Below, piece after piece: positions 8,125 to 19,916 of a stretch of 58,589 nt of DNA. Numbering within the stretch: the stretch's first letter is position 1; the number at the start of each line of letters is the position of its first letter. The DNA comes from an uncultured Pirellulaceae bacterium (GTDB lineage Bacteria; Planctomycetota; Planctomycetia; Pirellulales; Pirellulaceae), in the NCBI GenBank assembly GCA_938091115.1, contig CALKNI010000184.1, positions 1-58,589 on the forward strand, read 5' to 3'. Made by a program: the position numbers and the translations under genes. The notes beneath the pieces are model-generated. The model worked only from the letters and a program-made list of their open reading frames with translations. It ran no database searches and was not told the origin of the DNA.

Positions 8125-9807
8125 TTAAAAAGCCCTGATTGTCAGAATGAATGGGATAGAAAAACCGATCATCAAACAAACAGAAATCAGCGTCATTACC
8201 GCAGATCGCCAACCAAACTTGCGGGAAACAAGAAAACCAAACGCCAACGGCATCAGTGGGTACAGCAACAGGTTTAGCAAACCCCATTTGGTACTAAAGC
8301 GAAAACCAGCAATGCTGGCCCAAATCCAGGCGATGAAATTAAAGAAGCCCACAACCGCGATCCCGAGCCCCCAACCGATCAACCTAAGTATCAGTTTGCT
8401 GTCAACCAATTCTTTGAAGTCATTCGTCTTGCCTTTCGATTTCCCTGAAAGTTGATCTCGTATCGATTCATGCCGCTTACGAACGAACGACTTCAATGGA
8501 TACCCACGTTCATGAAAGCCACCATCGGAAATCGCTGCATCCATTCTTACCCTTTCCCCCTCAGCAAGCTTCGGCCCGACAAAAGCTGCCATTTCATCTA
8601 CCTGATCGAGCCATTTCTGTTTCTCGAAAACCGTATCTAAAAGCTGCTCCACTCTTTTTAAATAAGCTTGTCTGATCTCAGGAATCTCCAACATCCGTTC
8701 GATCAGACGATTTTTACCAAAACCGATCTGCGGTTGATTAATACTATGTTGCAATCTGGATTCAGGCGTTCCAATGATATCAAGTGCACCGAACGAGTGA
8801 TCCAAGTCCCAAGGAATAAACAATATCTTATTCGTCTCCGGACTGAGATAAGCATAATAGTTCTGACTACCCCCAAGAAAACTATCGAGATTAGACAGGA
8901 TGGCATTCACAGCTAGAAATGACAAGAAGTTATCTAAATCCAAGTACTCTTTAACCAGAGAGTTGAATTCTTCTCGATCACCCTTGTGAACTAACTTGGC
9001 GAATTCGATGATTCGCCGCTGCTGCGCAGGACTCGATTTAGTCTTGGGATTATAAAACGGTTCGTAAGCATCCCACGACTCACCCAAATAAGGAAACGCG
9101 GTAAAGGCACTCGGCTTCACCAGCAACCCATTGGATTCCCCAAAAGAACGCTTGAGAAATTTTTCATCAACTTGCTCAACCACCAAATACAGGCCTCGCT
9201 GATCGACACTTCCATTAATATCTGTCGCTACCGTAGCCCACCCCGTCAGCGGGCAAGAAACGCCAACCTCCCGAAACAGTTGATAAGAAATCGCCTCGCG
9301 AAGCATCGAAGGGTCGGTGGCACAATTCTGCAAATTGACTTTAGTTAAACCCTGGAAATTTAAGCCATCCTGATACTCGTTAAAATCAATCTTAAAAGAG
9401 TACTTACCAAATTCTCGACCAACTAAAAAACTTCCATTGCCTTTGTAGCGCACACCAACGTTGGCAATTTGTTCGCTATCGATTTCTACATCAGCCTTTC
9501 CGTATTGATGATTCAAACCAAGATAGCCCCCCAATCCAGGCCGACTGTCAGCATCCGCTCGAAATTCTTTTCCCTGACTGGCATCTGAAATAACTTCGCC
9601 AAATGCACGACCAACATCCCAATCGATATCTTTCGATGGTTGCAATTTACTCCACTCTTCTTCGGTAAATCTAAAAGTGATTTCGGATGCGCGATCAGAT
9701 CGAAAAAGAGGGTTAGGCTCCTCAATTAATTGGGCGTTGACACTGGAGGCTGCAGATCCCGACAACAGAATCAGACAGGCCCCAAAAAGCAAGAAAAGAA
9801 AATTCAT
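8125..9807 (-). CDS. CotH-family protein with C-terminal membrane anchor
   Basis: A 560-residue protein with a signal peptide (FLFLLFGACLILLSGSAASS). The CotH domain covers about residues 40-440: early strand SEITFRFTEEEWSKLQ, GVRYKGNGSFL, SFKIDFNEYQ, the hallmark LQNCATDPSMLREAISYQLF, and the probable metal/nucleotide-binding IPWDLDHSFG. CotH proteins are atypical kinases; those of Bacillus and Mucorales phosphorylate exported or spore-coat proteins. Unusually, the last 90 residues hold about three hydrophobic helices (for example LIGWGLGIAVVGFFNFIAWI), so the kinase domain should be tethered to the outer face of the inner membrane. It is a single gene with no obvious substrate gene beside it. 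Confidence 0.85.
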   Translation of the reverse strand: MNFLFLLFGACLILLSGSAASSVNAQLIEEPNPLFRSDRASEITFRFTEEEWSKLQPSKDIDWDVGRAFGEVISDASQGKEFRADADSRPGLGGYLGLNHQYGKADVEIDSEQIANVGVRYKGNGSFLVGREFGKYSFKIDFNEYQDGLNFQGLTKVNLQNCATDPSMLREAISYQLFREVGVSCPLTGWATVATDINGSVDQRGLYLVVEQVDEKFLKRSFGESNGLLVKPSAFTAFPYLGESWDAYEPFYNPKTKSSPAQQRRIIEFAKLVHKGDREEFNSLVKEYLDLDNFLSFLAVNAILSNLDSFLGGSQNYYAYLSPETNKILFIPWDLDHSFGALDIIGTPESRLQHSINQPQIGFGKNRLIERMLEIPEIRQAYLKRVEQLLDTVFEKQKWLDQVDEMAAFVGPKLAEGERVRMDAAISDGGFHERGYPLKSFVRKRHESIRDQLSGKSKGKTNDFKELVDSKLILRLIGWGLGIAVVGFFNFIAWIWASIAGFRFSTKWGLLNLLLYPLMPLAFGFLVSRKFGWRSAVMTLISVCLMIGFSIPFILTIRAF

Positions 9808-9963
9808 AAATGACCAACTAAACTCGACTCAGATTGCGTTAAGATTGTTCACTCGCGCACGGCCAAGGTCAACTCCTCCACTGTATCAATCTGTAATCGA
9901 AAACACAGACAAAAACCAAGCCTCTCTGCAAATGAATACGTAAATACGATCACCTCGTTAGGG

Positions 9964-11046
9964 CTATTCCTTATTCTTTGATTTTTCGTCACGAGCCAGA
10001 TTTTCCGAAATCCACTTCACCAGTGTCCCACTTCCCCGACCAAAACCACCGGGAAGCGGACGTAGATCTCTGGTCTGTAATTTGGGCGGAGCCCCCCAGT
10101 GTTTTGGGTAAGGCTTGCCGTTAGGTGAATTGAAAATGGGAAGGTCCACTTCTCCAAGATTCTTTTCTGTGGCTTTATTAATTTGCAGTGTTACCTGAAA
10201 GTGCTTTATCGCAGGCTTGTCTTCAAAGGTCCGCAAGTAACCGAGCTTTATCTCTGACTCTCCCTCTTGAGTTGTCATAAAACTCGCTGTCGAAACTCCG
10301 CCACTGCCAACGCCCTCTCCGGAAGCCTTATATTTAACATCTCCCATCAATCGAATCGACTTTGACTTACTCTGATCCACCCACGTGTATCCGGTCGTCG
10401 GATTGCTTTCGAGCTGAATTTGAACTTTTTGCCCCAGCGTTACTTTGATTGTTTTGCCGTTGTCTTCGCTGGTCAAACGCACTGCTTTCAATCGCTTCGT
10501 CTCGCCAGCATCTTCGGGTCTAGGCAGTCTTATACTGGTAATCGACAATCCATTTTTTGGAGCATCATCGGCAATGCGTGTATCGACAATGAAACACTCG
10601 AGCAAAAGGCCGCGGTTGTCTATTTTTACAAATCGACGTTCGGTCGACTGCAGTTTTTTGGAAGCGACTTTAATTGAGGATTCATATAGTTGGTCCAGCG
10701 TCTTGACAGTTGCTCCATCGCGATGTGTCCCAAGCTGATCACCCTCCTCTTTCCATTTATCAAAAGGTGATTCACCAGTGGGGTTGTCTACCATAGCGAT
10801 CGGACGAAAAGTTCTACGGACCACTTTTCCATCCTTCACAAAGATTCTCGTCTCATGCCCGTACTCAATAAAACTTGACCAACGAACTATGTAAGAATAA
10901 CTGTCACCAACATCCGCTTTAGCTTTCTCCCACTTTGCCAAACTATCTTTGACTTTTTCGAGATCACTCGAATCGTAAAAACCTGCACTGGCGCTCAATG
11001 TAAAAAACACCAACGAAGCACAAAAAACAATCACCCGAAGACCCAT
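9964..11046 (-). CDS. Exported protein with a chagasin-like (I42) inhibitor domain
   Basis: A 360-residue protein with a signal peptide (VIVFCASLVFFTLSASAG). Residues about 25-180 form a domain containing YSYIVRWSSFIEYG and IFVKDGKVVRRTF, reminiscent of DUF6174-like domains. Residues about 190-295 look like a chagasin/I42 cysteine-protease inhibitor: KTIKVTLGQKVQIQLESNPTTGYTW, in which the NPTTGYTW loop inserts into papain-like active sites in characterised members (quoted here in two overlapping parts of the same segment: KTIKVTLGQKVQIQLES, then NPTTGYTW). The C-terminus (PYPKHWGAPPKLQTRDLRP and GRGSGTLVKWI) looks like a separate short planctomycete-type tail. The N- and C-terminal assignments are tentative. 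Confidence 0.7.
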   Translation of the reverse strand: MGLRVIVFCASLVFFTLSASAGFYDSSDLEKVKDSLAKWEKAKADVGDSYSYIVRWSSFIEYGHETRIFVKDGKVVRRTFRPIAMVDNPTGESPFDKWKEEGDQLGTHRDGATVKTLDQLYESSIKVASKKLQSTERRFVKIDNRGLLLECFIVDTRIADDAPKNGLSITSIRLPRPEDAGETKRLKAVRLTSEDNGKTIKVTLGQKVQIQLESNPTTGYTWVDQSKSKSIRLMGDVKYKASGEGVGSGGVSTASFMTTQEGESEIKLGYLRTFEDKPAIKHFQVTLQINKATEKNLGEVDLPIFNSPNGKPYPKHWGAPPKLQTRDLRPLPGGFGRGSGTLVKWISENLARDEKSKNKE

Positions 11047-11253
11047 AATATTCTCACGAAGAGGTTTAAACTTGAGAGGTAACTGATAGACACTTCATAG
11101 GATAACAGAGTTCCAAAAATTCACGAAGGATATGATAATAAATCAATGCGATGAAACTGGTCGATCAATAAAACCCAACCAACTATCGTAAATTTTGGTA
11201 ACTTATCTAGTGACCTTAGCTGTAAAACCATTGATTTTCACTGTGAGCCAAAC

Positions 11254-12381
11254 ATGTCCAAGCCTATCACCAATCAGTCCTTCTTTTTCTACAGCTGGAG
11301 TTTAGTGCTCGCAGTATTGGCCTCTTCGACTAACCCTGCGGTTGCCCAAGATGCCGATGGACCATCCATCAAAGCTGTCGCGGACATTCGCTATCTACCT
11401 TCAAAAATCGCATTCGGTTCCTGCAGCAATCAAAATAAACCGCAACCAATTCTCGACACCATAGTCGTACAAAACCCAGATCTCTTCATCTACCTCGGTG
11501 ATAACATTTATGGTGATACCGAAGACATGGAAGTCCTCGCTCAAAAATATAGAAAACTGGAAACTAAAAAAGAGTTTCAGAATCTGCGGGCGAACACTGC
11601 CGTGCTTTCTACTTGGGATGACCATGACTACGGCTGTAATGATGCAGGCAAGGAATACCCTTTCAAAAAGGCATCCAAAGAAATCTTCATGAATTTCTGG
11701 AATGTACCTCGGGACAGCCCGCGCAGAAAACACTCGGGAATTTACGGAGCTCACACATTCTCTGACGGCAAAAATACACTTCAGGTGATCCTACTCGATA
11801 CGCGAACGTTCCGAGATCCGCTCAAACGAAATTCCGAAATCAACAATCGGAATGGCAAATTTAAGAATGACTACCAACCCGATACAACAAACAAAACACT
11901 CCTCGGCGACTTACAATGGAAGTGGCTTGAAAATCAGCTAAAACAGAAAGCTGACCTACGTGTCATCTGCTCATCCATCCAGTTCGGACACGAATACAAT
12001 GGTTGGGAATCATGGACCAACTTGCCCAATGAGCAAAAGAAAATGGCCGAACTAATTCGCAAAACGAAAGCCAATGGAGTTGTTTTTGTTTCGGGAGATG
12101 TCCACTGGGGTGAAATATCAAAAAGAAGTTTTGACGATCTCTACCCAATTTACGACATTACCGCCAGCGGAATTACTGAAGACTGGCACAATGTTGAACC
12201 TAACCGGTATCGGGTCAAACAAGCCTTCCGTAAGAATCATTTCGGCATGATTGAGATCGATTGGAAAAAAGAGAAACCCAATGTAAACATGCTAATCCTC
12301 AACGTCGAAGGAAAGCCAGTCATTCGTCACGCTACGACACTTAACCAACTCCAATTCAGTACAAATCGGCCAACTCCGTAA
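11254..12381 (+). CDS. PhoD-like alkaline phosphatase/phosphodiesterase
   Basis: A 375-residue exported protein (signal around SWSLVLAVLASSTNPAVAQ). It shows the PhoD-like metallophosphatase signature set: IAFGSCSNQNK, the metal-binding LGDNIYGD, STWDDHDYG and, near the end, FVSGDVHWGE. PhoD enzymes use Fe/Ca to hydrolyse phosphomono- and diesters outside the cytoplasm, often to obtain phosphate. Length and domain order match the shorter PhoD-like family common in marine bacteria, which lacks the N-terminal immunoglobulin-like domain of classical PhoD. The start follows GTGAGCC with no strong ribosome site. No pho-type neighbour is present. Confidence 0.85.
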   Translation: MSKPITNQSFFFYSWSLVLAVLASSTNPAVAQDADGPSIKAVADIRYLPSKIAFGSCSNQNKPQPILDTIVVQNPDLFIYLGDNIYGDTEDMEVLAQKYRKLETKKEFQNLRANTAVLSTWDDHDYGCNDAGKEYPFKKASKEIFMNFWNVPRDSPRRKHSGIYGAHTFSDGKNTLQVILLDTRTFRDPLKRNSEINNRNGKFKNDYQPDTTNKTLLGDLQWKWLENQLKQKADLRVICSSIQFGHEYNGWESWTNLPNEQKKMAELIRKTKANGVVFVSGDVHWGEISKRSFDDLYPIYDITASGITEDWHNVEPNRYRVKQAFRKNHFGMIEIDWKKEKPNVNMLILNVEGKPVIRHATTLNQLQFSTNRPTP

Positions 12382-12449
12382 CAATGCATATCAACAGGCT
12401 GAATTTCGTCCACAAGCAACAATTCTGATTGGTAATTCTGTAATACTGC

Positions 12450-13138
12450 CTTCGAGAGCGTCTCGCTCAGAATCACATTCCTAAAAATTAAAGAGTTTCT
12501 AGCCAAGACATATCCTCCTTCGACGAAAAGCCAGGCAGACAACCATTTCCTTGATGACTATTTACAATCGGTTCGGGAAACAGAAACCAACATTGGTAAT
12601 TTCAAGAGTTGGATTGGCAAACCCAAGCCTCAAGTTGACAAATAAAAACCAAAAAACATTACCGACATTATTGGCCGCACTCGACTTTTGATGAATCTAT
12701 TCCCTTTGATCATTCAGACCGACTCGTCTAGAGACGTTAGCCTAATGATTCAAGATCACTTCGCTGTCCCAAAGATTAAAGGAGTTACTGGGAACCACCA
12801 CAATCTTTCCCATCATGGCCAGGACAGATCAAAAATCAAACACTGCCATCCTGCATAGCTTTGGAAACCTGCCCCAGCAGATGAAATCGAGAACTGGAAC
12901 AGGATCATCCCTTTTAAAAAATACATCTGTGCTGTTTGGTAGTAATCTTGGCAATGCCAACGCACTTCAGGCCAGTAACCTTCCGATCTTTCTAGCAGGT
13001 GGCAAATTCAAAGACGGTCAGTCCACTGCCAACTCCAAGGTACTCCATTGTCCAATTTATTTGTTTCGATGCTCAATCAGAACCGGATTGAAATTGATCA
13101 CTTTTGACAAATCACTGGAACGCTACGCTGGTAAATAA
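12450..13138 (+). pseudogene. Remnant of a DUF1552 gene
   Basis: One plus frame reads FLDDYLQSVRETETNIG, then SWIGKPKPQVDK, TAA at 12643-12645, LLMNLFPLIIQTDSSRDVSL, then HHNLSHHGQD and a TAG at 12856-12858. A second frame continues with TSVLFGSNLGNANA, LPIFLAGGKFKDGQ and finally TFDKSLERYAGK, ending at 13138. Together these match, in order, the C-terminal half of planctomycete DUF1552 proteins (LDEYL..VRE, LQTDSTR, HH.LSHH, LFGS..GN, LAGG). Two stops and one frameshift (about 12835-12900) show it is dead. The N-terminal half is missing or unrecognisable. Two intact DUF1552 genes lie at 50.3-55.9 kb. Confidence 0.75.
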
Positions 13139-13174
13139 AGGACGCCCCACAGGTATCTAACTATTCAATTAAAA

Positions 13175-13206
13175 AGCCCTGCTCTTTTAGCAAGAAGAGT
13201 AGGGCT
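13175..13206 (-). terminator. Rho-independent terminator for the DUF1559 gene on the minus strand
   Basis: AGCCCTGCTCTT (13175-13186) pairs with AAGAGTAGGGCT (13195-13206), a 12-base stem with one G-U type mismatch. On the minus strand it is followed by TTTTT (13171-13175 complement). It lies 31 bases after the DUF1559 stop at 13237. Confidence 0.8.
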
Positions 13207-13236
13207 GTTAGTTTGGCACAAGCTATTTTAGCTCTA

Positions 13237-14163
13237 TTAATCTTCAATCGAAACGACTTCGGCTCCCGCGCGAGTCGCAAGTTGCTGAAAGACAACTTCG
13301 TTAATCGACTGAGTTACGAAGTGAGTGGAACCATCACCCAAAGTTACATTAATTCCCTGAGGATGATAACTCCGAAAATCTTCAAAGTGCCCACCGGGGT
13401 CGTTAGGCGCGTGATCCGCTGCTCCAACGATTCGCGCAAACGGTTCATCCACTTCAGGTACCATACCGACCCAGGAAATTTTCCCGAGGAGATTTATCCG
13501 CTCGCCAACCATTAAAGTGTTGCTGGTGCCGTCCGTGATATCTCCCATTTTTATCAAGCTATTTCCGTAAAACAATCCATTCCCCCTCAACGGACTGTCC
13601 TCGATTTCAGAGCTTCCAAATACACCAGAGTAATTACTGCGTCCCACCATCAGTGCCTCGTGATCGTGATCGTCGGCTGCAACCGGAGGTTGGTCATGCA
13701 AATCATCATCATGATCGTCATCGTCATGATCATGTTCAATATGTTCGTCGAGATTTACTACTGGAAGATCGATTTCAGAAGGACATTGATACGCTGGAAC
13801 CACAGTTTCAATTGTATGAATGTGAACACCATCATCGATAGCAACATTAAAATCTATCTGGTTGTAAAGATTATTCTGCTCCATAAACGGCAAGATATAA
13901 GCTGACCATCCCCAACCAGGTTCAGCATCTGCAATTAGCGGGTTCCCTGTTTTCCACCCGGGCGGAAGCGTTTGGAACGCGCTCTCATAATTCATGATTG
14001 CCAAACCCTGCTGACGGCTATTGTTGGCACAGGAAATTCGTCTGGCAGCCTCGCGCACTTGCTGTACCGCTGGTAGCAGCATCCCAATTAAAATTCCAAT
14101 AATTGCAATGACAACCAGTAACTCAACAAGCGTAAATCCACTTTTCTTATTTTTATAATTCAT
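13237..14163 (-). CDS. DUF1559 prepilin-type protein with a His/Asp-rich insert
   Basis: The ATG at 14163 puts a basic leader (MNYKNKKSG) directly before FTLVELLVVIAIIGILIG, the prepilin helix; an upstream TTG at 14196 is less likely. LLPAVQQVREAARRISC is the family signature, and the C-terminus has VTLGDGSTHFVTQSINEVVF (H/DG-type end). Between about residues 138 and 170 of this start there is a loop with seven His and many Asp (HIEHDHDDDDHDDDLHDQ, then DDHDHE) that ordinary DUF1559 proteins lack and that could bind Zn, Ni or Cu. The next gene upstream encodes a His/Cys-rich DUF2946-like protein, which supports a link to metal handling. A terminator at 13175-13206 ends the unit. Confidence 0.85.
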   Translation of the reverse strand: MNYKNKKSGFTLVELLVVIAIIGILIGMLLPAVQQVREAARRISCANNSRQQGLAIMNYESAFQTLPPGWKTGNPLIADAEPGWGWSAYILPFMEQNNLYNQIDFNVAIDDGVHIHTIETVVPAYQCPSEIDLPVVNLDEHIEHDHDDDDHDDDLHDQPPVAADDHDHEALMVGRSNYSGVFGSSEIEDSPLRGNGLFYGNSLIKMGDITDGTSNTLMVGERINLLGKISWVGMVPEVDEPFARIVGAADHAPNDPGGHFEDFRSYHPQGINVTLGDGSTHFVTQSINEVVFQQLATRAGAEVVSIED

Positions 14164-14336
14164 AACGCACCAAAGAGATAAATGAGAAAAATCCAATCAA
14201 AAAATTAATTCTGATTACCCTAAAATAAATTTAGGAGTCTCGTCACGGAAGATTTCTGATCATCGTTTTGGGCTCGACAACGATGCCCACGCAATTAGAT
14301 TGCGTCGAACAACTTTGGCTGAAGAACGAAAAACGA

Positions 14337-14705
14337 TTAGCAGAATCTGAATAGCATCGGGGGTGCGCGACCCGATTGCCTGAAATGGACTTCCCTAACA
14401 AAGACCGGAGTGACAGAGAGCCTCTCAAACACACTAAAATCTTCAAGTGATTGCGATTCAACTGTCGGGATATCGACCTCGAATTGAGCCAGCAATCGAC
14501 ACAAAAGACAATCGTGAACCAGCGCGTCGCCATCAACAAGTTGTTCGCTAGGCACCACCGGAATGGCAGGGTGTTCATGCGAAACTGAACAACAATGCGT
14601 TGTCTCGGCATCACCTGCGGATGAGTGATCATCGCAACGGTGTGAATGACTAGACATCAAGAAGCCGCTCAACGTGATCGATGTCACGATGAGGAGTTTA
14701 GTCAT
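14337..14705 (-). CDS. Small exported His/Cys-rich protein, DUF2946-like
   Basis: About 122 residues from the ATG at 14705 (a GTG at 14726 is possible). It has a signal peptide (TKLLIVTSITLSGFLMS), then a His/Cys-rich segment (SHSHRCDDHSS, THCCSVSHEHP), the motif VHDCLLCRLLAQ and a C-terminal SGRAPP. The CxxC in a His-containing context and the terminal RAPP resemble DUF2946-type proteins, which often sit beside copper or cobalt efflux genes. Inference: a periplasmic metal-binding or metal-responsive protein. It lies 173 bases upstream of, and on the same strand as, the His-rich DUF1559 gene. No efflux pump gene is in view. Confidence 0.55.
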   Translation of the reverse strand: MTKLLIVTSITLSGFLMSSHSHRCDDHSSAGDAETTHCCSVSHEHPAIPVVPSEQLVDGDALVHDCLLCRLLAQFEVDIPTVESQSLEDFSVFERLSVTPVFVREVHFRQSGRAPPMLFRFC

Positions 14706-14989
14706 GTTGGTTGCAAATGAAATCACAGCAATCTTGTTGAATGTTTGGAACGCGCAGGGAATACTCTCAATACTAAGCGTGGCCCCCCTCTCAGTTCAAG
14801 ACAAAGAACCTTAATTTCTCGAAATCTCCTGCAGATCACCTCAAATTACGCCAATTGTCCCTCTTAGAGACGAAATTAAGCAGAATAATCGTTAGCTCAT
14901 TCAAATCGTTCAATGCTAGCCAATACCTGAGAGAGATGAACAAATAAGGTGACTACTTAAGCTTAACAAGAACGATTTGCCCTCTGACT

Positions 14990-15760
14990 TCAATTATTTT
15001 TCTTCTCGCCATCAAACAGTTTAAGCGTCTCCTTTAAATCAGCCCTGTCCAAACCGGCGATGGTCAAGTTCGGATCATGCGTCAATTCCAAGTCCTTGTA
15101 AGTAACTCGCTGGGCAGGGCCACCATGGATTTGCAACGCAAGCAACCCCGTCAATTCGCCATCAGGGTCTTCCAAAGCAACGGTGATTCTACCATTGACC
15201 GCCAGCCAAATTCGATGATCCACTGCAAGGATTTCGTAATCATTCCATCCTTCCCGGTGAACATGTTTCTCACTGGAATCCTCATTTCGTACCAAGATGC
15301 CCCGACCGTGCTCGTGGTATAACGACCCCCACCATCCTTTTCCAACATCCGCCTGATATCCCACAGCTTGACCTGACGGCTTGAGCTCAGTTGAGCGGAA
15401 TTGAATGCCAGCATTTGCGGAATACGGCACCTGTTTCACCTTGAGCTTAAGACGGAAATTTTTAACAGGAATCTTGGAATACAAAAATTGATTCCCTTTA
15501 ATTTTGGCATTTCCACCTGTACCTACAATTGCCCCGTTTTCAACAGACCATAAATTCATGTCTTTGGCATACCATCCTTTTAGGTCTGTCTGGTTAAAAA
15601 AGCCCTGATCTTTTTCAGGCTTCAGCTCTGCAGGCCGAATCGAATTCTGGGCGTCAGTGATTCCTATTGGAATAAAACCAATTAGTAAGATTCTCGACAG
15701 AATAGCGAACCTTTTCTGCAGATAAAAATATCGAGTGACGGAACTGGCAAATTGAATCAT
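14990..15760 (-). CDS. DUF1080 (3-keto-disaccharide hydrolase-type) exported protein
   Basis: The ATG at 15760 is preceded by GGAG at ideal spacing, so I prefer it to the open frame reaching 15799. A signal-like segment (FAILSRILLIGFIPIGITDA) is followed by the DUF1080 fold: GFFNQTDLKGWYAKD, WSVENGAIVGTGG, FRLKLKVKQVPYSANAGIQF, a GYQADVGKGWWGSLYHEHGR loop and the closing IWLAVNGRITVALEDPDGELT. This concanavalin-like domain is very abundant in planctomycetes; a characterised relative hydrolyses 3-keto-glycosides, while many others are sugar-binding. It ends in a basic tail (GEKKNN). No sugar oxidoreductase is adjacent. Confidence 0.85.
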   Translation of the reverse strand: MIQFASSVTRYFYLQKRFAILSRILLIGFIPIGITDAQNSIRPAELKPEKDQGFFNQTDLKGWYAKDMNLWSVENGAIVGTGGNAKIKGNQFLYSKIPVKNFRLKLKVKQVPYSANAGIQFRSTELKPSGQAVGYQADVGKGWWGSLYHEHGRGILVRNEDSSEKHVHREGWNDYEILAVDHRIWLAVNGRITVALEDPDGELTGLLALQIHGGPAQRVTYKDLELTHDPNLTIAGLDRADLKETLKLFDGEKKNN

Positions 15761-16113
15761 AGTCTTCTCCGGCAACAAATAATGCCTCATGACAAACACG
15801 AAACATTAGAACGTTCTCCGGAAAAAACCGCAAACCTCGGATGCCGAACAGATTCCCGATAAGCTTACCCGGAAATTCTGCGTTAAATTCTCCTTCCCAT
15901 CGCAACTGCTGTGCGACATTACTCAGGGCTTCCCCTCCGCCCACGCGTGGTCGCATGATACTTCCCGACTGGGGAAAGTCGTTGACTAATTAGTCCAACG
16001 GCGCAAATTAATAAAGAAGAACGTCTCATTGATACAGACAAAAGTGTAATCAATGCACTACCCGCCGTTATCACCAACTGCTACCTACGAATTCATTCTT
16101 TAACTTGCAAAAA
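15761..16113. other. Intergenic stretch, no supported gene
   Basis: Between the DUF1080 start and the katG terminator I see no gene with good support. A minus-strand open frame starting at 15956 runs through the DUF1080 leader in another register and has no family match. Promoter elements for the DUF1080 gene should lie here but none stands out. Confidence 0.5.
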
Positions 16114-16159
16114 AAAATAGATTTTGCACCGAAGCAAGTATCAGTGCAAAATCTATTTT
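16114..16159. terminator. Strong hairpin terminator downstream of the exported katG
   Basis: AAAATAGATTTTGCAC (16114-16129) and GTGCAAAATCTATTTT (16144-16159) are perfect 16-base inverted arms around a 14-base loop. Extra A residues at 16109-16113 give a U-run on the minus strand. It lies 62 bases past the katG stop. The T-rich right arm means it could also stop plus-strand transcripts. Confidence 0.85.
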
Positions 16160-16220
16160 ATAAACGTCCGAATTACCGTTGGGGATAAATCAGGCAAAGC
16201 CTGAGTACCCTTATAAAAGT

Positions 16221-19337
<3,117 letters not shown>

Positions 19338-19815
19338 TCAAGATCAGCATTCAATCAATACAGCATTCATCGTCTTCAACAGGCTGACGTTGTTAACACA
19401 GTCTCTCCCGAAAATAACCAACTCGCTGAGCAACTCGGGCTTGGCAAATCACGTCGAATGATCCTCGATGGTGTTCCTGCACCGCCCGACTTACATTGTC
19501 TGCCACCGAAAAAAAATGGACAGTGCGATCCATGGGGTTAATTGAGTCCATAGCAATTCTTAAAGAACGAAATTGCCCATGATTGGATCGGACGTTCCCG
19601 GCGTGCGCGATGCCATCACCCATGGTAGCGACGGATACATCATTCCAAACAAAAATCCCGAGGCACTTGCGAATGCCGTCCAAAACTTTATCGCCGGAGA
19701 AATCGACTGGCTACGCTTGAGCCAAAATGCAAAGAACCGACACCACGAAAAATTTTCAGCCAAACGCATGGCGCAAAAATTCTCGGAGGTTTACCACAGC
19801 TTGGTCGCTCTTTAA
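19338..19815 (+). pseudogene. Remnant of a GT4-type glycosyltransferase
   Basis: Frame 3 (19338-19541) reads HRLQQADVVNTVSPENNQLAE and then LGLGKSRRMILDGVPAPPDLH (two adjoining parts), a typical acceptor-to-linker region of family 4 glycosyltransferases, and ends at TAA 19539-19541. A third segment in frame 1 (19579-19815) continues with MIGSDVPGVRDAITHGSDG and YIIPNKNPEALANAVQNFI and ends in FSEVYHSLVAL, the nucleotide-sugar-binding C-terminal part. The conserved middle (EX7E region) is missing and at least two frame changes occur. Upstream sequence may hold a further degraded piece. It is clearly a non-functional relic of a sugar transferase. Confidence 0.7.
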
Positions 19816-19916
19816 CGATTACAAACAAATTCGCATGTTGCAAACAATCCAAACAATCCACTAAAATTTTGTAAGCAGCTTAGCGACTGAAAACTGATTT
19901 TGACAACGGCTCACTG

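Noticed and set aside
15654-15956. A 100-residue minus-strand frame (starting MRPRVGGGEALSNV) upstream of the DUF1080 gene.
   Set aside because: It runs into the DUF1080 leader in a different frame, has no recognisable motif, and the DUF1080 start with its GGAG site is the better gene model.
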